Shown in pieces: positions 1 to 6,993 of a stretch of 64,000 nt of DNA (positions are counted from its first letter, which is position 1; every line of letters begins with the position of its first letter). Origin of the DNA: Segatella paludivivens DSM 17968 = JCM 13650 (GTDB lineage Bacteria > Bacteroidota > Bacteroidia > Bacteroidales > Bacteroidaceae); NCBI RefSeq assembly GCF_000373185.1, contig NZ_KB890634.1:1-64000 (forward strand), in the 5' to 3' direction. The notes under the pieces are model-generated. The model saw nothing but the letters and a program-made list of their open reading frames with translations. It had not been told where the DNA came from and did no database searches. The position numbers and the translations under genes are program-made.

Positions 1-271
1 TGCTATATGAAGAGAAAAGTCTAACGGGGGCTGTCTGCCCACAGTCGACAACTTCCTCGGAGTGTCTTTCATTTATTTAATTTTGTTGTATCGGATTTTA
101 TTTCTAAATTTGTAGACAAAGATATGATAATAAAAGATATTTGTAACAAAATTTTCATCAACCGACAACTAATTCGGGAAGGTGACAACCATATTGGATT
201 GAATGACAACCAATCTGGTAAGGTTAGACAACTTATTTAATAACAAATGTAAACCTATTCCGGCTAAAGAC
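1..271. other. Non-coding left edge with GACAAC repeats
   Basis: I see no plausible gene here. The hexamer GACAAC occurs at 47-52 and then four times at 164, 184, 205 and 227, that is at a 20-22 bp period or about two helical turns. This is an iteron-like arrangement directly abutting element R1. It has no counterpart beside R2. Function unknown; spaced binding sites for a DNA-binding protein are one reading. Confidence 0.5.
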
Positions 272-290
272 ATACCAGAAAAAGTTTTTT

Positions 291-380
291 CAATGTCACT
301 AATGTCACAATGTCACAAACGCCCTGTTTATCGGGCTTTAGCGAGTGACATTAAGTGACATTATCGGGGTAAAAGTGACA
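291..380 (+). repeat. TGTCAC cluster around a conserved hairpin core (R1)
   Basis: Three TGTCAC hexamers (294, 303, 311) are followed by a hairpin GCCC (321-324) / GGGC (333-336) with loop TGTTTATC. Three inverted copies GTGACA follow (345, 355, 375). The core reads CTGTTTATCGGGCTTTAGCG. Very similar cores occur at about 29994-30014 (minus), 56607-56634 (minus) and 57415-57440 (plus), the last two with a different flanking motif. Confidence 0.75.
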
Positions 381-475
381 TTAAAATCGAAAACACACCT
401 ATTTTTAGCGTTTTATTTCAAATTATTAAGTTACCTGATTCTTCGTAAGAAATATCATTCAGATATTTTATTAAA

Positions 476-542
476 TAGTGATAAGGGCCTTATCACTATC
501 TAATGTATCACAAAGTGCAGAGTGATAAGGGCCTTATCACTC
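476..542. repeat. Paired 23-bp palindromes (R1)
   Basis: Two palindromes lie at 476-498 and 520-542. Each has arms containing AGTGATAAGG and CCTTATCACT around one central base. The outermost pair differs between them (T...A in the first, G...C in the second) yet stays complementary. The equivalent pair in R2 is at 29798-29818 and 29842-29862, and a single copy is in R3 at 57137-57159. Confidence 0.8.
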
Positions 543-661
543 AATGGTATGTCGAAGAAACTAATTTTATCATCGTTGCGCATATACGCTTTACTGCTAG
601 TAATAAATCTGTTTCATGATACAGAGTTTTTGCTATAGTGTAGGATGTCTCTGCTTTATCG

Positions 662-837
662 TTACTAAGTTTCTATTATTAATTGTCCATCATCCCGTTC
701 TATCGATCAAACGTTTGCGTTATGTCGTTATAAAGTTTCTGATTCTACGATCAAACGTTTCCATTATATCGTTATAAAGTTTCCATTGCATCAATCAAAC
801 GTTTTCTTTTTGTCGTTACTAATGCTTTAGTTGTATC
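662..837. repeat. Eight tandem 22-bp units (R1)
   Basis: Exactly 176 bp parse into eight 22-bp units starting at 662, 684, 706, 728, 750, 772, 794 and 816. From 706 onward two subtypes alternate, one beginning ATCAAACGTTT and the other beginning TTATAAAGTTT or TTACTAATGC, giving a 44-bp higher-order period. Most units end in TCG or similar. The period is not a multiple of three and there are no spacers, so this is neither a protein repeat nor a CRISPR array. Confidence 0.75.
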
Positions 838-982
838 AACAACATGTTTATTGATTATAATATAGTAAATAAATTTCCATCATATTCTTTTAATGCTACC
901 GAACTTTCAAAGTAGTAGTCTAGCCAGATCTTCTATTTTATCGTAGAAAATAGCAAATTTTAGTGGAGGACAGTGGATGATA

Positions 983-1000
983 GTGGAGGTATACCTCCAC
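983..1000. repeat. 18-bp perfect palindrome GTGGAGG...CCTCCAC (R1)
   Basis: This is a perfect dyad centred on GGTATACC, with extra half-sites TAGTGGAGG at 961 and AGTGGATGA at 972. The R2 copy (29359-29380) is extended to a perfect 22 bp. It looks like a high-affinity site for a dimeric DNA-binding protein or a cruciform. Confidence 0.7.
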
Positions 1001-1165
1001 CAGTTAACAAACTACAAGATAGCAGTTTACGCTTAAAGTGGAGGTTATTTAGAATTTTTGGAACTTTTTTGGTTTTTCGTTTTTCTATTATTAAACACTC
1101 ATGGGAAAGCAATAAAAAATCACAGCCATATAACAACTAGGGTTAGGTATAAAATCTATATAATA

Positions 1166-1212
1166 AAAAAAGGACTTAGCTTTAAAAACATATAAAACTA
1201 AGTCCTTTTTTG
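1166..1212 (-). terminator. Intrinsic terminator of rhaD
   Basis: Ten-bp arms AAGGACTTAG (1170-1179) and CTAAGTCCTT (1198-1207) are flanked by A-runs on the left and T-runs on the right, so it can work in both directions. It lies just downstream of the rhaD stop. Confidence 0.85.
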
Positions 1213-1224
1213 TTTGTATCCTTA

Positions 1225-2037
1225 TTACTTTGGAAGATTAAAAGCTACAGACATTTCTTTCATCTGTGCTTCGCTCATTCCTTCAGGTTCAAATCCCATG
1301 CAACGAGAATTGATATATATCTTGGCACTCTTTGAAAGGACATCAATCTGATCGAAAGCATCCATTACATCAAGTCCCTTTGCAAATACACCATGCTTTT
1401 CCCACATAACTACATCATAGTTTTCAAGTTCATTCAATGTAGCCTGAGCCAAATTGTTTGAGCCTGGTAGTTCGTAAGGAACTATTCCCAATCCCAGTGG
1501 ACAGAAAGCCTTTGTTTCAGGAATCATGCTCCACAATAAATTAGAAAGCACATCCTTGCCCATCATCTTAGGGTTGTGACTCATTGCAATAAGTTCAATA
1601 GGGTGTGTATGTACAGTAGCACGATATGGAGAACCAGTTTCTATAAGATGTGCATGAACTGTAAGGTGTGAAGGAAGTTCACTTGTAGGCATAACAGCAT
1701 TGTCGGCAATGATTACATAACTTGCGCAATCGTCTAATATGCGAATGATACTTCCGTTGTCCATAGGCTCACGTGCAAGATCACGCATACGCTTACCAGT
1801 TCCCTTGCAAAAGAAGTAGCAACCTTTCAAAGCAGGCAAAGTAACACCAATCTGCTTAACATCACTGATTGCAGGAAGACTCTTTATCTTGTCATCCACC
1901 AATTCTGTAATGTTTACTGTGATATTACCACCATTGCGCTCTGCCCATCCGTTCTGCCACAGATAACCAGCAACCTCTGCAATCTTATCAATTTCTTTCT
2001 TTAAGGCTTCACGGCCTTCCAAAACTGTCTGTTTCAT
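1225..2037 (-). CDS. rhaD: L-rhamnulose-1-phosphate aldolase
   Basis: Cytoplasmic zinc-dependent class II aldolase that splits L-rhamnulose 1-phosphate into dihydroxyacetone phosphate and L-lactaldehyde, the last step of the classical rhamnose pathway. The 270-residue length is normal for the family. Visible signatures are the phosphate-binding NGGNIT (residues 36-41), a probable catalytic Glu120, and the metal ligands His143 and His145 in VHTHP plus His215 in WEKHG. It is transcribed towards the left edge, is separate from the rhaB operon and has its own terminator. No lactaldehyde oxidoreductase gene is seen in the window. The neighbouring kinase, isomerase and transporter genes make the assignment firm. 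Confidence 0.95.
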   Translation of the reverse strand: MKQTVLEGREALKKEIDKIAEVAGYLWQNGWAERNGGNITVNITELVDDKIKSLPAISDVKQIGVTLPALKGCYFFCKGTGKRMRDLAREPMDNGSIIRILDDCASYVIIADNAVMPTSELPSHLTVHAHLIETGSPYRATVHTHPIELIAMSHNPKMMGKDVLSNLLWSMIPETKAFCPLGLGIVPYELPGSNNLAQATLNELENYDVVMWEKHGVFAKGLDVMDAFDQIDVLSKSAKIYINSRCMGFEPEGMSEAQMKEMSVAFNLPK

Positions 2038-2066
2038 ATTTTTGTTGATTTGTTTTTTTCTTTCGG

Positions 2067-2074
2067 CAAAAATA
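2067..2074 (-). promoter_or_regulatory. -7 box of rhaD promoter
   Basis: On the minus strand this reads TATTTTTG followed by C, matching the Bacteroidota -7 consensus TAnnTTTG, 30 bp before the rhaD start codon. The -33 element is not clear. Confidence 0.55.
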
Positions 2075-2156
2075 GCCTTATTTTACCTTTAAAGGCTTTG
2101 AATTATGATTTTTAAGCCTCAATAATTGATATTTCAATTATCATATAATGAATATA

Positions 2157-3032
2157 TTATCTTTCATTACCACGAAACTCACTCGGTTTAAGTCCCGTCT
2201 TTAGTCTGAACTTAGAAGAAAAATAATCAGGTGACTCGAAATTAAGCTGATAAGCAATTTCCTTTATTGTCATATCTGTAGTCGCCAATAGATCTTTGGC
2301 ACGCTGCAATTTTAAATCCTGCTGATACATAGACGGAGAAAAACCAGTGAACTCCTTGAATATTTTTCTGAAATTCGAATAGCTCATTCCTAACCGCATT
2401 GCAATCTCCTGAATAGTCGTTCCATCTTCCAATGTCTCACGTATCATCTGACGGGCACGATTCACTATATCAGTATGCACAAAATTCTGTTGCAACTGAT
2501 TGCTGCTTTCTAGAGAATACATCAACCCGATAAGATAGTTGGTTATTCCGGCAAGCACCTGTTGAGAATGTATAGCCTCCTCGTCTGCTACATGCAAAGC
2601 CATGTCGAGCATGCGGATAATCTCACTTGAATAGCCCACGTGATATATAGGATGTTCTGGAGACAAGAAATCTGCATTTACACGATCGTCCATGTTGCGC
2701 CCTTTAAATCCAAGCCAATAACATTTCCAACCAGTATTAGTATTGGGATGATAACTATGCCATTCACCAGGAAAGAGAAGAAATATATCGCCACTACGCA
2801 ATTCAACTTCTCCTACACTATGAGACTTGAACATACCACCGCCCTCTTTGACGTAAAGCATCTGATATTCTTGCAAAATGCGCCCTTTGGCAACATTGAA
2901 GTAGAAGCCATCGGCATGACCATGCGTAGGATAATCCTCACCAGGAAGATTCTCCTCATAACCAACGGTGTCGACATTCAATCCCCACAGCAAGTCCTTG
3001 GTATCAGTAACCAGATATTTAAACTTTTTCAT
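2157..3032 (-). CDS. AraC-family regulator, probable rhamnose sensor
   Basis: A 291-residue one-component regulator. The N-terminal half is a cupin-type sugar-sensing domain (about residues 30-150, with a HGHADG metal-like motif near residue 37). The C-terminal 95 residues contain two helix-turn-helix motifs of the AraC type (IQEIAMRLGMSYSNFRKIF and IKEIAYQLNFESPDYFSSKF) and end in the usual LKPSEFR. It is divergent from rhaB with only 137 bp between them and sits between rhaD and rhaB, so control of the rha genes is the natural inference. It is the functional counterpart of RhaR/RhaS, but orthology to either is not established. Confidence 0.85.
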   Translation of the reverse strand: MKKFKYLVTDTKDLLWGLNVDTVGYEENLPGEDYPTHGHADGFYFNVAKGRILQEYQMLYVKEGGGMFKSHSVGEVELRSGDIFLLFPGEWHSYHPNTNTGWKCYWLGFKGRNMDDRVNADFLSPEHPIYHVGYSSEIIRMLDMALHVADEEAIHSQQVLAGITNYLIGLMYSLESSNQLQQNFVHTDIVNRARQMIRETLEDGTTIQEIAMRLGMSYSNFRKIFKEFTGFSPSMYQQDLKLQRAKDLLATTDMTIKEIAYQLNFESPDYFSSKFRLKTGLKPSEFRGNER

Positions 3033-3051
3033 GTTACCAAATTGTATTGTG

Positions 3052-3083
3052 CAAAGTTATCAAAAAACATGGTAATGACAAAA
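3052..3083 (-). promoter_or_regulatory. Promoter of the AraC regulator gene
   Basis: On the minus strand a TTTTTG -33 element is followed after 19 bp by TAACTTTG (3052-3059) and then C, a good Bacteroidota promoter about 20 bp from the start codon. The divergent rhaB promoter begins within 60 bp, so one regulator could act on both. Confidence 0.65.
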
Positions 3084-3132
3084 ATTATGGGTTTAAAATC
3101 AAAAAATCTAGTCTGTCACATCACTGATTTAC

Positions 3133-3140
3133 TATCTTTG
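3133..3140 (+). promoter_or_regulatory. -7 box of the rhaB-rhaA-rhaT operon
   Basis: TATCTTTG followed by C fits TAnnTTTG exactly and lies 30 bp upstream of the rhaB ATG. The -33 region is degenerate, as expected for a promoter that needs an activator. Confidence 0.65.
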
Positions 3141-3169
3141 CCAACATAATAAACACTAACCTACAAACA

Positions 3170-4645
3170 ATGGAAAATCTAAAACACTTCTTTGCCGTTG
3201 ACCTTGGAGCAACAAGCGGACGTACAATCGTTGGCTTTCTGAAAGACGGAAAGGTGAAAATGGATGAGCTAACACGTTTCGACAACAATCTGATTTCTAC
3301 AGGCGGGCATGTGTATTGGGATATATTTGCCCTATACAATGAGATAATAAAGAGTCTGAAAATCGTAGCCGAGCGTAATATAAAGATTGAAAGTATCGGT
3401 ATTGACACTTGGGGATGCGACTTTGTATGCACGGGTAAAGACGGAAACATTCTTCGCAATCCACTAGCCTATCGTGATCCTCACACTATGAACACGATGG
3501 AGGAATACTTTGCTGAGCAGATGTCTAAAAAAGACGTTTATGGAATAACTGGAATACAATTGATGAACTTCAATTCCATTTTCCAGCTTTACGCTATGAA
3601 GAAAGCTAAGAATGATGCTCTTGCTGGTGCAGACAAGATTATGTTCATACCTGACGCGTTGAGTTACATGCTTACAGGAAAAGCTATCTGCGAATACACT
3701 GTATGCTCTACATCACAACTGCTTAATCCAAAAGAAGGCGATATTTCAGAAGAACTGCTTGAAACACTTGGACTGAAACGTGAGCAATTTGGTAAAATGA
3801 CTGCTCCAGGAACAGTAATAGGAAACCTTAGCGATGAGGTTAAAAATATTACAGGACTTGGTGATATACCTGTTGTAGCTGTAGCCGGACACGACACTGC
3901 AAGTGCTGTAGCTGCCGTACCTGCAGAAGACGAGCACTTCGCTTATCTTAGTTCGGGTACTTGGAGCCTTATGGGTATAGAAACAAAGGACGCTATCATA
4001 AATGAAGAAAGCTACAAACTTAACTTCACTAACGAAGGCGGTATTGAGGGAACAACAAGATTCCTAAAGAATATCTGCGGTATGTGGTTGTATGAAAGTT
4101 GCAGAAAAGAATGGCACGAGACTAAGGGTATGGGACATGCCGAACTACTTAACGAGGCCATGAAGGTGGAAGGATTCAGAAGTCTTATTAATCCTGATGA
4201 CGCAGTATTCGCTAATCCTACTTCTATGGTTGAAGCAATAAAGAAATATTGTGCTAATCACGGCGAACACGTACCTGAAGGATATGCCGAGATATGCCGT
4301 TGCATATTCGATTCACTTGCACTGCGATATAGACAGGTATTGGAATGGCTGAAAGACTTTGCCGATTTCGACATCAAGGCTTTACATATCATCGGCGGAG
4401 GTTCACTTAACAAATACTTGAATCAGTTTACTGCAAATTCATGTGGTGTTACTGTACTCGCTGGTCCACAGGAAGCTACAGCTATTGGCAATATAATGAT
4501 GCAGGCAAAAGCAGCAGGATTGGTAAAAGATGTTTGGGATATGAGAAAGCTTATTGCCGACTCTGTTCAGCTAAACATATTTGAACCAGAAGACAAGGAA
4601 ATCTGGGATGAAGCTTACGATAAATATTTAAAAATAACAAAATAA
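3170..4645 (+). CDS. rhaB: L-rhamnulokinase
   Basis: FGGY-family sugar kinase (491 residues) that phosphorylates L-rhamnulose at O1 in the cytoplasm. The N-terminal phosphate-1 loop FFAVDLGATSGRT (residues 7-19) starts the first actin-like domain. AGHDTASAV and YLSSGTWSLMG lie at the domain junction, and the adenine-binding IIGGGSLNKYLNQF plus GPQEATAIGN are in the second half. GTWS and GPQEATAIGN are typical of rhamnulokinases. It is the first gene of an operon, 14 bp ahead of rhaA. No anomalies seen. Confidence 0.96.
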   Translation: MENLKHFFAVDLGATSGRTIVGFLKDGKVKMDELTRFDNNLISTGGHVYWDIFALYNEIIKSLKIVAERNIKIESIGIDTWGCDFVCTGKDGNILRNPLAYRDPHTMNTMEEYFAEQMSKKDVYGITGIQLMNFNSIFQLYAMKKAKNDALAGADKIMFIPDALSYMLTGKAICEYTVCSTSQLLNPKEGDISEELLETLGLKREQFGKMTAPGTVIGNLSDEVKNITGLGDIPVVAVAGHDTASAVAAVPAEDEHFAYLSSGTWSLMGIETKDAIINEESYKLNFTNEGGIEGTTRFLKNICGMWLYESCRKEWHETKGMGHAELLNEAMKVEGFRSLINPDDAVFANPTSMVEAIKKYCANHGEHVPEGYAEICRCIFDSLALRYRQVLEWLKDFADFDIKALHIIGGGSLNKYLNQFTANSCGVTVLAGPQEATAIGNIMMQAKAAGLVKDVWDMRKLIADSVQLNIFEPEDKEIWDEAYDKYLKITK

Positions 4646-4659
4646 TAAAACCTAAAATT

Positions 4660-5913
4660 ATGAATTCAGAACTAATTGAAAAGAACTATCAAATTGCCAA
4701 AGAGCGTTATGCTGCGATTGGCATAGACACAGACAAGGCTCTTGATACATTGGAGAAGACTCCAATATCACTTCATTGCTGGCAAGCTGACGATGTAGTG
4801 GGATTTGAGCGTAACGAAGCTCTTTCTGGTGGTATCCAGACTACAGGTAACTACCCTGGACGCGCACGCAACATCGACGAACTTCGTCAAGATATAAATA
4901 AGGTTACATCACTTCTTGGTGGAACATTCCGCCTAAACCTTCACGAAACATACGGTGAATTCGGAAACAAATTTGTTGACCGTGATGAGGTTGAGGTTAA
5001 GCATTTCCAGGGATGGATTGACTGGGCTAAGGAAAACGGACTGAAACTTGATTTCAACTCAACAAGTTTCTCTCACCCAAAGAGCGGATACCTATCTCTT
5101 TCAAATCCAGACAAGAGCATACGTGATTTCTGGATTGAGCACACAAAGCGTTGTCGCCGCATTGCAGACGCAATGGGTAAGGCACAGAATGATCCTTGTA
5201 TCATGAACATCTGGGTACACGACGGTATGAAGGATATCACTGTTGAGCGTAATCGCTATCGTGAAATTCTGAAAAACAGTCTTGACGAGATTCTTGCAGA
5301 GAATTTGCCAGATATGAAACCATGTCTTGAAGCAAAACTATTCGGTATTGGAATGGAAAGCTACACTGTAGGTTCTCACGACTTCTATGCAAGTTATTGC
5401 GCAAAGAACAACGTGATGTACACACTTGACACCGGTCACTACGAGCAGACAGAGAACGTTAGCGACATGGCTGCTTCACTATTGCTGTTTGTACCAGAAT
5501 TGATGCTTCACGTAAGCCGCCCTATCAGATGGGATAGCGATCACGTAACAATCATGAACGATCAGACTCTAGACTTGTTCAAGGAGATTACACGTGCAAA
5601 CGCACTCAATAGAGTTCACATCGGACTTGATTACTTTGATGCAAGTATTAACCGTATCGGTGCATACATCGTAGGAACAAGAGCTACACAGAAGAGTGTT
5701 CTTTCTGCACTTCTTGAACCTTTGGCTAAACTGCGTGAGTACGAAGATAAGGGACAGTGGTTTGAACGTCTTGCTCTTCTTGAAGAAGCTAAATCTCTTC
5801 CATTCGGTGCAGTATACGATTACTTCAACATGAAGCATAACATACCTGTAGGCGAAGAGTTTATAGCAGATGTTCAGCAATATGAAAAGGATGTTCTTTC
5901 AAAGAGAGCGTAA
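4660..5913 (+). CDS. rhaA: L-rhamnose isomerase
   Basis: Converts L-rhamnose to L-rhamnulose, the first intracellular step. At 417 residues it is almost the length of the E. coli enzyme. It is a metal-dependent TIM barrel: the metal ligands are expected at His260 (in LDTGH), Asp292 and Asp294 (in RPIRWDSDHV), with Glu233 in GMESYTVGSH. The start is clear, 14 bp after rhaB, and rhaT follows after 3 bp, so translation is probably coupled. The gene order kinase-isomerase-transporter supports the call. Confidence 0.96.
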   Translation: MNSELIEKNYQIAKERYAAIGIDTDKALDTLEKTPISLHCWQADDVVGFERNEALSGGIQTTGNYPGRARNIDELRQDINKVTSLLGGTFRLNLHETYGEFGNKFVDRDEVEVKHFQGWIDWAKENGLKLDFNSTSFSHPKSGYLSLSNPDKSIRDFWIEHTKRCRRIADAMGKAQNDPCIMNIWVHDGMKDITVERNRYREILKNSLDEILAENLPDMKPCLEAKLFGIGMESYTVGSHDFYASYCAKNNVMYTLDTGHYEQTENVSDMAASLLLFVPELMLHVSRPIRWDSDHVTIMNDQTLDLFKEITRANALNRVHIGLDYFDASINRIGAYIVGTRATQKSVLSALLEPLAKLREYEDKGQWFERLALLEEAKSLPFGAVYDYFNMKHNIPVGEEFIADVQQYEKDVLSKRA

Positions 5914-5916
5914 ACA

Positions 5917-6939
5917 ATGAATATTGCATTAGGACTTATTATCATTGCGATAGGAGCGTTTTGCCAGTCAAGTTGCTACGTTCCTATCAATAAGATAAAG
6001 AACTGGAGTTGGGAAAGCTACTGGATTGTCCAGGGAGTATTTGCCTGGCTCCTGCTCCCTCTCTTGGGAGCAATGCTTGCAATACCTGCCGGACACTCTA
6101 TGATAGAATTGTTCAGTCAGGATATGCATGCCACAATTATGACAATGCTCTATGGCGTGTTATGGGGTATCGGCGGACTTACTTTCGGTTTGTCTATGAG
6201 ATATCTTGGAGTTGCTCTCGGTCAGTCTATAGCACTAGGAACATGTGCCGGACTTGGAACGATATTAGCTCCGCTTTTTACAGGACATGCTAGCGACCTT
6301 ACAACATCCGTAATAGTTGGTGTCGTAGTAACTCTAGTCGGTATTGCAATAATAGGAATAGCTGGTTCTATGAAATCGGCTTCACTGTCAGATGAGGAAA
6401 AGCGTGAAGCAGTAAAGGACTTCAACTTCACAAAAGGAATCACAGTAGCTCTATTGGCTGGTTTCATGTCGGCATGTTTCAACATAGGACTTGCACAAGG
6501 TGCCGACCTTCATTTCGAAGGTGTAAACCCAATGTTCATATCATTACCTGTTACATTCTTGGTTACGCTAGGAGGATTTATCACAAATGCGATATATTGC
6601 TTCTATCAAAACCAGAAGAATCATACATGGAATGACTATGGCAAATCAAACGTATGGATGAACAATGTATTATTCTGTCTGCTTGCAGGCGGACTATGGT
6701 ACAGTCAGTTCTTCGGTCTTTCACTTGGAAAAGGATTTCTCTCAGAAAGTCCAGCTCTGCTCACATTCGCATTCTGCATTCTGATGGCTCTTAACGTTGT
6801 ATTCTCTAATGTATGGGGAATCATCCTAAAAGAGTGGAAAGGATGTTCTAGCAAAACTATCGTTGTATTGATAACAGGAATATTGATACTTGTTATATCA
6901 TGTTTCCTTCCGCAGATCATAGATATGATAAACAAATAA
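5917..6939 (+). CDS. rhaT: L-rhamnose/proton symporter
   Basis: A 340-residue inner-membrane transporter of the drug/metabolite superfamily, RhaT type. About ten hydrophobic segments run from IALGLIIIAIGAFCQSSCYVP at the N-terminus to VVLITGILILVISCFLP at the end. The N-terminal QSSCYVPINK and the conserved GLSLGKG near residue 270 are typical. It is the last gene of rhaBAT and would import rhamnose released in the periplasm by the glycosidases encoded nearby. Confidence 0.93.
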   Translation: MNIALGLIIIAIGAFCQSSCYVPINKIKNWSWESYWIVQGVFAWLLLPLLGAMLAIPAGHSMIELFSQDMHATIMTMLYGVLWGIGGLTFGLSMRYLGVALGQSIALGTCAGLGTILAPLFTGHASDLTTSVIVGVVVTLVGIAIIGIAGSMKSASLSDEEKREAVKDFNFTKGITVALLAGFMSACFNIGLAQGADLHFEGVNPMFISLPVTFLVTLGGFITNAIYCFYQNQKNHTWNDYGKSNVWMNNVLFCLLAGGLWYSQFFGLSLGKGFLSESPALLTFAFCILMALNVVFSNVWGIILKEWKGCSSKTIVVLITGILILVISCFLPQIIDMINK

Positions 6940-6954
6940 TAACTAATTGCATCT

Positions 6955-6993
6955 AAACCGCATCATTGTACAGTAATGTCTTTGATGCGGTTT
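6955..6993. terminator. Bidirectional terminator between rhaT and the DUF5703 gene
   Basis: Eleven-bp arms AAACCGCATCA (6955-6965) and TGATGCGGTTT (6983-6993) are followed by a T-run on the plus strand. The structure ends rhaT and also contains the last codons and stop of the convergent gene, so the two genes share it. Confidence 0.8.

Larger units (their letters stand above)
272..1135 (-). repeat. Element R1, left arm of a 0.8-kb inverted repeat
   Basis: A non-coding element that aligns along its whole length, in reverse complement, with 29226-30064 (R2). Reading from 272 it holds TGTCAC clusters around a GCCC/GGGC hairpin (291-380), two AGTGATAAGG palindromes (476-498 and 520-542), a 22-bp tandem array (662-837), a GTGGAGG/CCTCCAC palindrome (983-1000) and an A/T-rich end with TTTTTCTATTATTAA. 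Stretches such as AAATCGAAAACACACC are identical in both copies; the middle is more diverged. There is no transposase and no convincing open frame. The strand given is the one on which it matches R2's plus strand. Possible natures are a MITE-like or REPIN-like element, an origin-like iteron region, or a structured non-coding RNA. Confidence 0.8.

Noticed and set aside
662..837. CRISPR array
   Set aside because: Units are contiguous 22-bp repeats without spacers, and no cas genes are present in the window.
272..1135. An insertion sequence
   Set aside because: No transposase or remnant is visible and no target-site duplication could be identified at the element ends.
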